Shown in pieces: positions 1-5,773 of a stretch of DNA of 7,763 bases. The stretch spans positions 1 through 7,763 of the forward strand of contig CAIWVX010000435.1 in assembly GCA_903916205.1 (NCBI GenBank). Reading direction: 5' to 3'. Under the pieces are notes generated by a model, which did no database searches, was not told where the DNA came from, and worked only from the letters and a program-made list of their open reading frames with translations. The DNA is from an uncultured beta proteobacterium (GTDB lineage Bacteria > Pseudomonadota > Gammaproteobacteria > Burkholderiales > Rhodocyclaceae). How positions within the stretch are numbered: position 1 is the first letter of the stretch; the number at the start of each line of letters is the position of its first letter. The position numbers and the translations under genes are program-made.

Positions 1-158
1 GAACGGCGATGGCGATTACCTGGCTACTCGGATCGGATATTGGCCGTATCCCGGCAACGGCCATCCTAATTTTCGCCTTTATCGACCTCGCGACAGGGTT
101 TTGTCTGGCTTGTTGGGCTTATGCGGCTTGGTATAAGCTCCGTAGTCCGGCTAGATGA
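1..158 (+). CDS. C-terminal end of a small membrane protein, possibly DUF4395-like (5' partial)
   Basis: An open frame runs in from the left edge (first full codon at base 3) and stops at TGA 156-158, giving 51 residues. It is hydrophobic, with a stretch rich in Ile, Leu, Phe and Ala, then Phe-Cys-Leu-Ala-Cys-Trp and a basic tail (Tyr-Lys-Leu-Arg), as expected for a last transmembrane helix with a positive cytoplasmic end. The GFCxxC motif followed by an aromatic residue near the C-terminus recalls DUF4395 membrane proteins; that match is from memory and not certain. The 60% GC of the first 60 bases resembles the right-hand core genes and not the cassette that follows, so this gene may mark the left flank of an insertion. 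The start and most of the protein lie outside the window. Confidence 0.55.
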   Translation, partial: TAMAITWLLGSDIGRIPATAILIFAFIDLATGFCLACWAYAAWYKLRSPAR

Positions 159-266
159 TTTTTAGAGCGTGGTTGTTTGTTTTATCTTCTTTGCAAAAAG
201 TGTCTCTTATTTTTCAACTACTATTCTATTTTACGTACCGATCCCTGCGAGCAAGAAATGCTTCGC

Positions 267-346
267 ATTGCGACTGGACAGGAGCATTAATTCATCACAA
301 ACATGGTCTAAACTCTGGGGTAATTGCGAATGGCACGCCATTGCGA
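267..346 (+). repeat. Three direct copies of ATTGCGA with small dyads
   Basis: The heptamer ATTGCGA occurs at 267-273, 323-329 and 340-346. The second and third copies flank a short dyad, AATGGC-AC-GCCATT, at 329-342. A further dyad, AATGC-TTC-GCATT, lies at 257-269. Clustered copies upstream of an operon could be binding sites for a regulator, but the unit is short and chance cannot be excluded. Confidence 0.35.
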
Positions 347-406
347 TTCCGCACTTTGAGGAAACAAAGGACAACAACGGAGCCTATTCATGATCAAGAT
401 AGTCAA

Positions 407-416
407 GCAAGCTTGC
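407..416. repeat. Perfect 10-bp palindrome GCAAGCTTGC
   Basis: This is a perfect 10-bp palindrome ending 31 bases before the ATG of the first cassette gene. Its place in the leader suits an operator half-site pair, but no regulator is encoded nearby and no family can be named. Confidence 0.35.
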
Positions 417-447
417 ACGCTTAACCCCGTAATTTACAACTGAGCAT

Positions 448-864
448 ATGCAAGCGGATTTTCTGGACGCACATGAACGTCATTGGATCGATGCCGAAAG
501 GCTTTTTTTAGCAAGACGCTATGCCAATGCGGATCAACTCTACGGTATGGCGGCAGAGTGTGGGTTGAAGCGGTTGATGGTGAAATTTGGGATGACGGTC
601 AATTCTGAGGGAAACCCTACGGATAAAGAGGACTTGAAGCACATCAACAAGATATGGGAGCGCTTCGAGAGTTACCGCCAGGGCAAATTTGAAGGAATTG
701 ACTACGGACTGCCCGTGCCGAATCCATTTAACAATTGGGATGTCTCTGACCGCTACGCGCACCAATCCAACTTTAATCAAGCGAGTGTGCAACTTCACAA
801 GGCCGGTGCAGAGGCCATCTGTGAACTCATAAAGAAAGCACAACGTGAGGGACTACTGGTATGA
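448..864 (+). CDS. HEPN-like small helical protein, first gene of a three-gene cassette
   Basis: This gene encodes 138 residues. The ATG at 448 is the first start after an in-frame TAA at 430-432; the ribosome binding site is weak (TGAG just upstream). The sequence looks all-helical. An N-terminal helix carries a DAERLF stretch (15-20), then RYANAD (24-29) and an AAECGLK segment (35-41). A third helix follows at about 63-78, then a Pro/Asn/Trp loop (90-98), DRYAHQ (101-106) and a long C-terminal amphipathic helix (112-135). This order, with an A-x-E-x-x-L-K-like second helix and an RY motif before the last helix, matches the general HEPN layout (nucleotidyltransferase partners and RNase toxins). 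The usual HEPN RNase signature R-x4-6-H is not visible; the nearest candidate is R102-Y-A-H105 with only two residues between. It overlaps the next gene by four bases (ATGA 861-864). It could be an RNase effector or a non-catalytic adaptor; the fold is inferred from pattern only. Confidence 0.7.
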   Translation: MQADFLDAHERHWIDAERLFLARRYANADQLYGMAAECGLKRLMVKFGMTVNSEGNPTDKEDLKHINKIWERFESYRQGKFEGIDYGLPVPNPFNNWDVSDRYAHQSNFNQASVQLHKAGAEAICELIKKAQREGLLV

Positions 865-2252
865 ACAAAAAACTTTTCGAACAATGTCCAGAGGCTACTC
901 TAACCTTTGATTTGATTTTGCCAGCGGTTCAGAATTGGCTGCAGACTCATAGCCGCTCGTTAAATGATTTGCTGAGTAATGAAGCTAATTGGCTACTCGT
1001 CAATCGCGATCTCAACGGGCGCGTGCGTCTGATCTTGCCTGAGCGGATCAAAGAGGGGGAACAACGCTTGTTATGGAATAATCTGGCGTCAAACTTGATG
1101 CAATGTCTGGGTAAGCACGCCTATACGCAAAATACCGAGATTCTTTTCGAAACCAACCGAGAGAAGGCGCTTCAAGGGGCAACCAGTTATTTGGTAGATG
1201 GATTCACCAATGTATGGATGGTGGATCGGCTGGCGACAGAGGCCAACTGGGCACGCATTGCGCCAGAAACCGAGAGCGTTCCACGTATTGTGTTTTTCTC
1301 TATCAAGGGTGGTGTCGGCCGTTCGACGGCTTTGGCAGCCACGGCCTGGAATCTTGCACAGGAGGGCAAGCGTGTCTTGGTGCTCGATCTCGATCTCGAA
1401 TCTCCCGGCTTGTCTTCTGCGTTGCTGCCGCGAGAACGTCAGCCTATGTATGGTATTACCGATTGGCTGATTGAAGACCTTGTTGACAACGAAGAGGTTG
1501 TTTTCGAAAACATGGTCGCCACCAGTAATCTTTCCCATGACGGAGAAATTTATGTCGTACCAGCGCATGGCGCTGATCACGGCGAGTACATTGCCAAACT
1601 TGGCCGTGTCTGGATGCCCAAGTTGCTGGCGAATGGAACGCGTGAGGCGTGGTCTTCTCGGCTAAATCGCTTGCTGCAGGGTCTGGAGGAACGAATTCAA
1701 CCCGACGTGGTGCTGATCGATTCGCGCTCAGGTATTGATGAAATTGCTTCTACGTGTATTACTGAATTGGGTGCCAATCTGATCCTATTTTTTGCACTGG
1801 AAGGTGAGCAGACATGGAACGGTTATCGGATGTTGTTCGAGCAATGGCAGCGTGCGGGTGTCGCGCGACAAATTCGCGAGCGATTGCAAGTGGTTGGGGC
1901 CATTGTTCCCGAGCTTGATCGAGTCGGCTACCTTACGGGTTTGCGCGAGCATTCGTATGAAGTTTTCGTCGACACGCTTTATGATGAAATTGCGCCAATC
2001 AAGATTGGCGATGTTGGACGCAGACTTGATGGTACGTGGCAGGTTGGCGGTTTAAGTGAAGGTTGGAGTTTCGACGAAGTTGATGAAATCGCTCCACACC
2101 ATCCGTGGGCAGTGAACTGGCATCGTAGTTTTGCGGGATTACTCTCCTTGCGAGGGCGGCTTGCTGCTATCGATGAACAAGAAGTGGTGTCTGTTTTTGG
2201 GGCATTGATTGATGGCATACGCAATGCTGTTAATGGGAGCACAACGTCATGA
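861..2252 (+). CDS. ParA/MinD-like deviant Walker ATPase with unique N-terminal domain
   Basis: This gene encodes 463 residues. The ATG overlaps the upstream stop (ATGA) and has a GAGG about ten bases before it, so translation is probably coupled. Residues 1-140 form an N-terminal region I cannot assign. A SIMIBI-class nucleotide-binding domain follows. The deviant Walker A is KGGVGRS at 149-155, with the signature lysine at K149 but arginine at the usual P-loop lysine (R154). A VLVLDLDLESPG stretch (172-183) is the Walker A' region, and DVVLIDSRSG (282-291) is Walker B. Such ATPases normally dimerise on ATP and act as switches in partition, cell-division placement or signalling. No parB or partition site is visible, so plasmid partition is unlikely. 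With a HEPN-like neighbour before and a second P-loop protein after, a regulatory NTPase in a conflict system is the better guess. The C-terminal ~110 residues are unassigned. Confidence 0.85.
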   Translation: MNKKLFEQCPEATLTFDLILPAVQNWLQTHSRSLNDLLSNEANWLLVNRDLNGRVRLILPERIKEGEQRLLWNNLASNLMQCLGKHAYTQNTEILFETNREKALQGATSYLVDGFTNVWMVDRLATEANWARIAPETESVPRIVFFSIKGGVGRSTALAATAWNLAQEGKRVLVLDLDLESPGLSSALLPRERQPMYGITDWLIEDLVDNEEVVFENMVATSNLSHDGEIYVVPAHGADHGEYIAKLGRVWMPKLLANGTREAWSSRLNRLLQGLEERIQPDVVLIDSRSGIDEIASTCITELGANLILFFALEGEQTWNGYRMLFEQWQRAGVARQIRERLQVVGAIVPELDRVGYLTGLREHSYEVFVDTLYDEIAPIKIGDVGRRLDGTWQVGGLSEGWSFDEVDEIAPHHPWAVNWHRSFAGLLSLRGRLAAIDEQEVVSVFGALIDGIRNAVNGSTTS

Positions 2253-3643
2253 CGCAAACCCAGCAACTGCGCCAAGCCATCTTGGAGGCACCGTTGGAGA
2301 CCAGCAACTTCGGCGAGACGCCGAAGCCCGGTACTTTGTATTTACCTCCCTCACATCTCAAGGCATTAAGATTGGATGTGCACGTCGTTGTCGGTGGTCG
2401 TGGGGTTGGTAAATCGTTCTGGACAGCTGCGTTGCAATCTAAGGCGCTTCGAGGTCAACTCGGAACGGTTTCGTCCGATCTACAGGATATCGAAGTTTTT
2501 GCTGGCTTCAGCAGCGCAGAAGCCATAGACAATTATCCAAATGCAGATGTATTTGCCTCCCTTTTTAATCAAAATGGTGACCCCTACGATTTATGGCGTG
2601 CCGTGGTGCTACGTTGGGTCGGACGACATGTTGGCGAAATTATTCCCAGCGAAAGCTGGTTAAGTACCGTGGGATGGTTGAAATCCAATCCCGAGGCTGC
2701 TGCACGTTTGATGCAACGTCAGCGGGATTGGAAGGGACTGATTCTCTTTGATGCGCTGGATCGCACGAGCGCAGAGTGGCAGCGGATGGATGATATCGTG
2801 CGGGGGTTGTTGCGCACGATTCTTTGGTTGAAAACTTTCCCTGGCCTATACGCCAAGGTGTTCTTGCGTGAAGATCAGGCGGAGCGCACGGTGTTCAACT
2901 TCCCGGACGCATCCAAGCTGACTGCGACAAAGGCTGAATTAGCATGGGCTAGACATGACTTACATGGCCTACTCTGGCAAAGACTCATTAACGCGCCGAA
3001 TATTTTTGGTGAGCGTATGCGCAATATCTGTCCGAGCATCGAGGTGGGTGAGGTGTGGGGGGTTGCGCAAGGCATGAAATCGGAGTCCGAGGTGCAGAAG
3101 AAAACTTTTGAAAGGTTGGCAGGCCCATGGATGGGGCGTGACAAGCGTCGTGGCGTGCCATACACTTGGTCTGTCGGGCATTTGGCTGATGGGCGCGGAC
3201 AGACGTCACCACGATCTTTCCTTGCAGCAATCCGGCAAGCGGCGGAAGATTCCAGTGAGCGTCATATGGACAGTAACTTTGCTTTGCATTTCGAGAGCAT
3301 CAAGCGCGGTATCCAGAAGGCTTCAGAAATTCGCGTCCAAGAAATGGCTGAGGATTACCCATGGGTGCCTGACGTTCTGTCTGCCTTGAATGGCATGAAC
3401 GTACCTGTTGAATTCGAATTCGTGAAGAAAAAATGGGAAGAAAAGTTTCCCTTGGGCGCACCAAGCATTAGCTCTACGCGCCTCCCGGCACAGCACATAG
3501 AACATGGCTGGGACGGAGTGCGTGAAGATTTACGGCGTCTTGGCTTGCTGGAAACAAAAAAGGACGGGCGCATCGATATGCCGGACCTCTACCGGGTCGG
3601 TTTTGGCCTTGGCCGTAGAGGTGGTGTCAAGCCTAGGGCTTAA
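2249..3643 (+). CDS. P-loop ATPase with probable C-terminal winged helix, third gene of the cassette
   Basis: This gene encodes 464 residues. The ATG overlaps the previous stop (ATGA 2249-2252) and GGGAG at 2235-2239 is a good ribosome binding site, so this start is well supported. Walker A is GGRGVGKS at 49-56 after a hydrophobic strand. Walker B is probably LILFD at 164-168, followed by A-L-D-R. A KVFLRED segment (203-209) resembles the strand and arginine region after Walker B in AAA+/STAND-like ATPases. Residues from about 370 to 455 look like a winged helix (VLSALNGM, then HGWDGVREDLRRLGLLE, then a short charged beta turn), ending in a basic tail. I can assign no family name. It probably binds DNA, RNA or protein through the C-terminal domain and is regulated by ATP. 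It closes the cassette; a short dyad, AAGCC-TAG-GGCTT, spans its last codons (3629-3641). Confidence 0.8.
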   Translation: MTQTQQLRQAILEAPLETSNFGETPKPGTLYLPPSHLKALRLDVHVVVGGRGVGKSFWTAALQSKALRGQLGTVSSDLQDIEVFAGFSSAEAIDNYPNADVFASLFNQNGDPYDLWRAVVLRWVGRHVGEIIPSESWLSTVGWLKSNPEAAARLMQRQRDWKGLILFDALDRTSAEWQRMDDIVRGLLRTILWLKTFPGLYAKVFLREDQAERTVFNFPDASKLTATKAELAWARHDLHGLLWQRLINAPNIFGERMRNICPSIEVGEVWGVAQGMKSESEVQKKTFERLAGPWMGRDKRRGVPYTWSVGHLADGRGQTSPRSFLAAIRQAAEDSSERHMDSNFALHFESIKRGIQKASEIRVQEMAEDYPWVPDVLSALNGMNVPVEFEFVKKKWEEKFPLGAPSISSTRLPAQHIEHGWDGVREDLRRLGLLETKKDGRIDMPDLYRVGFGLGRRGGVKPRA

Positions 3644-3679
3644 ACCGATGGAGGCCGTTCAACGTGTTTTACTGCTTAG

Positions 3680-3719
3680 GAAAAACCGTTCGCAGTGCGC
3701 TGGTCACGCCCGTTTTTTC
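3680..3719. terminator. Possible weak bidirectional terminator after the cassette
   Basis: GAAAAAC at 3680-3686 faces GTTTTTTC at 3712-3719, including a run of six T, some 40-75 bases after the stop of the third cassette gene. The GC-rich part between them pairs poorly, so intrinsic termination is only plausible. The A-run/T-run pair could act in either direction. Confidence 0.25.
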
Positions 3720-3764
3720 AATTCATGGTTGCGACGAATCGCATCAGACACCACTCGGGATCAA

Positions 3765-3790
3765 GTGAATGGCAACGACTTGCCGTTCAC
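3765..3790. repeat. Strong hairpin: 11-bp stem, 4-base loop
   Basis: GTGAATGGCAA (3765-3775) pairs with TTGCCGTTCAC (3780-3790) around the loop CGAC. Ten pairs are Watson-Crick and one is a T-G wobble. No T-run follows on either strand, so it is not an ordinary intrinsic terminator. It could be an RNA-stabilising stem, an operator or a copy of a dispersed palindromic repeat. Confidence 0.75.
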
Positions 3791-3842
3791 CCTGACAGCT
3801 TTGCCACCCCAGAAAAACGTGAGTATCGCGCCGTGTCCAATG

Positions 3843-3867
3843 GGTTAATCCCAGACCCATGATTACC
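3843..3867. repeat. Hairpin in the mtnA upstream region
   Basis: GGTTAATC (3843-3850) pairs with GATTACC (3861-3867) with one bulged T and a ten-base loop. A competing stem, TGGGT (3841-3845) with ACCCA (3855-3859), uses overlapping bases, so two alternative folds are possible. Confidence 0.4.
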
Positions 3868-3945
3868 GGTTGCCCGGCACCAATCCTTGCTGGTTTACGT
3901 TGTAGGCGATCCGTTTTTGTTGCAAATCGGTGACGGCGTGCCGGT

Positions 3946-3966
3946 CTCCCATTCAGGCCAATGGAG
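3946..3966. repeat. Hairpin just upstream of mtnA
   Basis: CTCC(C)ATT at 3946-3953 pairs with AATGGAG at 3960-3966 across the loop CAGGCC, giving seven pairs with one bulged C. Its 3' arm covers most of the GGAGG at 3963-3967. It lies 45 bases before the first mtnA ATG and could be part of a structured leader. Confidence 0.4.
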
Positions 3967-4011
3967 GTGGCTTCAGTCCAAAAATCTCGGCCTGCTAATC
4001 GATAAACGGTC

Positions 4012-5118
4012 ATGGCTGTTAAACTATTGTCCATGAAAGTAAACAACACCCCCACCCGCACGCTTCGCCCGGCCGCTGACATTCGTGCGCTGGATATTAT
4101 CGATCAGACGGCTCTGCCGCATGACTATCGCAGCTTGCGATTATCCACGCTTGATGATGCCGCCCATGCTATACGCAGTATGCAGGTGCGTGGTGCGCCG
4201 CTGATTGGTGTGACAGCGGCCTATGGGGTGGCGTTGGCTCTAGCGGATGACAGCCGTGACGGCGCACTTTCTGCCGCGATTGCAACGCTGGGGGCCACTC
4301 GCCCGACAGCGGTTAATCTGCACTGGGCCTTGGCGCGAATGGCGGCGCATCTGTCGCCCTTGACCCCTGGCGAACGTGCCGACGCGGCTTGGCTGGAAGC
4401 CGGTGTCATTGCCGAAGAAGATGTCGTCCAATGCCGTTGCATTGGCGAACACGGCTTGGCCCTACTGCGCCCGTTGGCTGAAAAATACGGTCGCATCGAG
4501 ATCATGACCCATTGCAATGCAGGCTGGCTGGCTACGGTCGATTACGGTACGGCGCTGGCCCCCATTTACGCGGTTTTTGATTCCGGCTTGTCGATACACG
4601 TCTGGGTTTCCGAAACCCGGCCACGCAATCAAGGGCTACTCACGGCGTGGGAACTGAAGCAGCACGGCGTTCCGTACACGCTTATCACCGATAACGCCGC
4701 AGGTCTGTTGTTGGCGCGTGGAGCCGTCAATGCGGTCATCGTCGGTGCTGATCGCATTGCCGCTAATGGCGATGTCGCCAACAAGGTTGGGACTTACCTG
4801 AAAGCATTGGCCGCCCACGCCGCCGGAGTGCCTTTTTATGTTGCCGCACCCCGCTCAAGTATCGACTTTGCTTGCGCCAGCGGGGAGCAAATTCCGATTG
4901 AAGAACGCTGCGGCGATGAGGTTCGCGTCGTTCACGGCCTTGACGCCAGCGGCAACAGCGGTGCGATTCGCCAGTTACCCGCCGATCAAAACGTAGCCAA
5001 TCCGGCTTTTGATATTACCGTGGCTGGCTTAGTGACCGCCATCATCACCGAACGCGGCAGTTGCCCGGCCTCGGTAACCGGCTTGCGCGAACTTTATCCA
5101 GAGGCCAATGATGCTTAA
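4012..5118 (+). CDS. mtnA: Methylthioribose-1-phosphate isomerase
   Basis: MtnA converts 5-methylthioribose-1-phosphate to 5-methylthioribulose-1-phosphate in the cytosol, in salvage of methylthioadenosine, and can act likewise on 5-deoxyribose-1-phosphate. From the 4012 start it has 368 residues, normal for the family. Diagnostic parts are VRGAPLIG (59-66), THCNAG with catalytic Cys168 (166-171), ETRPRNQG (201-208), the TDNAA segment (226-230), VGADRI with catalytic Asp247 (244-249), NKVGTY (257-262) and PAFD (331-334). Two starts are possible: ATG 4012, and ATG 4033, which gives MKVNNTPTRTLRP and fits the usual short N-terminus better. Neither has a clear ribosome binding site. It shares the IF2B-like fold with translation factor subunits, but the Cys and Asp pair supports the isomerase. 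Its end overlaps the following aldolase by 11 bases. Confidence 0.95.
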   Translation: MAVKLLSMKVNNTPTRTLRPAADIRALDIIDQTALPHDYRSLRLSTLDDAAHAIRSMQVRGAPLIGVTAAYGVALALADDSRDGALSAAIATLGATRPTAVNLHWALARMAAHLSPLTPGERADAAWLEAGVIAEEDVVQCRCIGEHGLALLRPLAEKYGRIEIMTHCNAGWLATVDYGTALAPIYAVFDSGLSIHVWVSETRPRNQGLLTAWELKQHGVPYTLITDNAAGLLLARGAVNAVIVGADRIAANGDVANKVGTYLKALAAHAAGVPFYVAAPRSSIDFACASGEQIPIEERCGDEVRVVHGLDASGNSGAIRQLPADQNVANPAFDITVAGLVTAIITERGSCPASVTGLRELYPEANDA

Positions 5119-5773
5119 ATTACGCCAACATCTGATTGACACGGCTTGTCGCATGGCGGTTTCTGGCTTGAACCAAGGAACCGCTGGCAACCTCAGTGTG
5201 CGCAGTACACAAGCGGGTGAGCGTGGTTTTTTGATTACGCCGACCGGCATGGCCTACGAATTATTGACGCCGCAGGATCTTGTTTTTGTCCGCCTTGACG
5301 GCCAATATGCCGGAATAGGTGGCAACATCCGCAAGCCTTCCTCTGAATGGCGTTTTCATCGCGACTTGTATGTCGCGCGCCCGGAAGCCGAAGCGGTACT
5401 GCACGCGCATTCTCCTTTTGCCACCAGTCTGGCCTGCCTGCGCCGCGAGATTCCCGCCTTTCACTACATGATCGCCCGCTTTGGTGGCGATACGCTGCGC
5501 TGCTCGGACTACGCCACTTTTGGCAGCCAAGAACTTTCAGACGCCGCCTTGAGCGCCATGCAAGACCGCAAGGCCTGCTTGCTGGCGAATCACGGTATGC
5601 TGCTTTTCGGCCCTGATCTTGATCAAACCCTAGCACTCGGGATTGAACTTGAAGCCCTGTGCGAACAGTACTGGCGCGCTTGCCAACTCGGTCAACCGGT
5701 GCTGCTTGAGGCCCACGAAATGAAGATCGTACTGGAAAAATTTTCCAGTTACGGACAGCAGGACGAGGCTTAA
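5108..5773 (+). CDS. FucA-like class II aldolase, candidate Ald2 of the DHAP shunt
   Basis: This gene encodes 221 residues of the class II aldolase/adducin family, strongly resembling L-fuculose-1-phosphate aldolase (FucA). Visible motifs are NQGTAGNLSVR (22-32), LITPTGMAYELL (42-53), PSSEWRFH with catalytic Glu80 (77-84), VLHAHS with zinc ligands His99 and His101 (97-102), FHYMIA with Tyr120 (118-123), YATFGSQEL (135-143) and ANHGM with the third zinc ligand His162 (160-164). The end, VLEKFSSYG, is also FucA-like. Being coupled to mtnA, its probable substrate is 5-methylthioribulose-1-phosphate or 5-deoxyribulose-1-phosphate, split to DHAP plus an aldehyde, as for Ald2 enzymes. MtnB dehydratase belongs to the same superfamily but fits less well. 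AGAGG at 5100-5104 is three bases before ATG 5108 and six before ATG 5111, so the second may be the true start. Substrate is inferred from context. Confidence 0.88.
   Translation: MMLKLRQHLIDTACRMAVSGLNQGTAGNLSVRSTQAGERGFLITPTGMAYELLTPQDLVFVRLDGQYAGIGGNIRKPSSEWRFHRDLYVARPEAEAVLHAHSPFATSLACLRREIPAFHYMIARFGGDTLRCSDYATFGSQELSDAALSAMQDRKACLLANHGMLLFGPDLDQTLALGIELEALCEQYWRACQLGQPVLLEAHEMKIVLEKFSSYGQQDEA

Larger units (their letters stand above)
159..447. other. AT-rich non-coding region upstream of the three-gene cassette
   Basis: No convincing gene is visible here. An 89-codon open frame (155-424, +) exists, but it lacks a ribosome binding site and resembles no family. The block 181-240 is only about 28% GC. 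The region holds small dyads (257-269, 329-342, 407-416) and three copies of ATTGCGA. No clear sigma-70 promoter stands out. The best pair I found is TTGTTG at 110-115 and TATAAG at 132-137 with a 16-base spacer, inside the end of the upstream gene; this is weak. The promoter and any operator for the downstream cassette should lie in or just before this region. Confidence 0.6.
3644..4011. other. Hairpin-rich spacer between the cassette and mtnA
   Basis: No recognisable gene lies in these 368 bases. They hold a possible terminator (3680-3719), a very strong hairpin (3765-3790) and two weaker hairpins (3843-3867, 3946-3966). On the minus strand an open frame runs from an ATG at 4013 down to a stop at 3744-3746. 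A different minus frame then stays open from about 3760 to a stop near 3709, which could be one frameshifted relic, but neither part resembles a known family. GGAGG at 3963-3967 looks like a ribosome binding site but has no ATG at the right distance. The mtnA promoter must lie here or upstream; no convincing -35/-10 pair was seen. Confidence 0.55.

Noticed and set aside
155..424. 89-codon open frame on the + strand in the AT-rich leader
   Set aside because: No ribosome binding site, starts on the last bases of the upstream gene, odd composition and no resemblance to a family.
1089..1580. Long minus-strand open frame (163 codons) inside the ParA-like gene
   Set aside because: It lies opposite a gene with clear Walker motifs; the peptide has no recognisable features.
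861..2252. Plasmid or chromosome partition ParA
   Set aside because: No parB-like gene or centromere-like repeats nearby, unusual KGGVGRS motif and a long unassigned N-terminal region.
3657..3663. GTTCAAC resembling an integron attC R'' box
   Set aside because: No matching GTTRRRY box or attC-like fold was found within the expected distance.
159..4011. Attachment-site direct repeats flanking the cassette
   Set aside because: Only 7-base matches (TTGCAAA at 191 and 3920; AATTCAT at 289 and 3720) were found, which is chance level; no integrase is present.
5108..5773. Annotation as MtnB (methylthioribulose-1-phosphate dehydratase)
   Set aside because: Same superfamily and good context, but NQGTAGN, PSSEWRFH, HYMIA and the VLEKFSSYG tail fit FucA/Ald2 much better.
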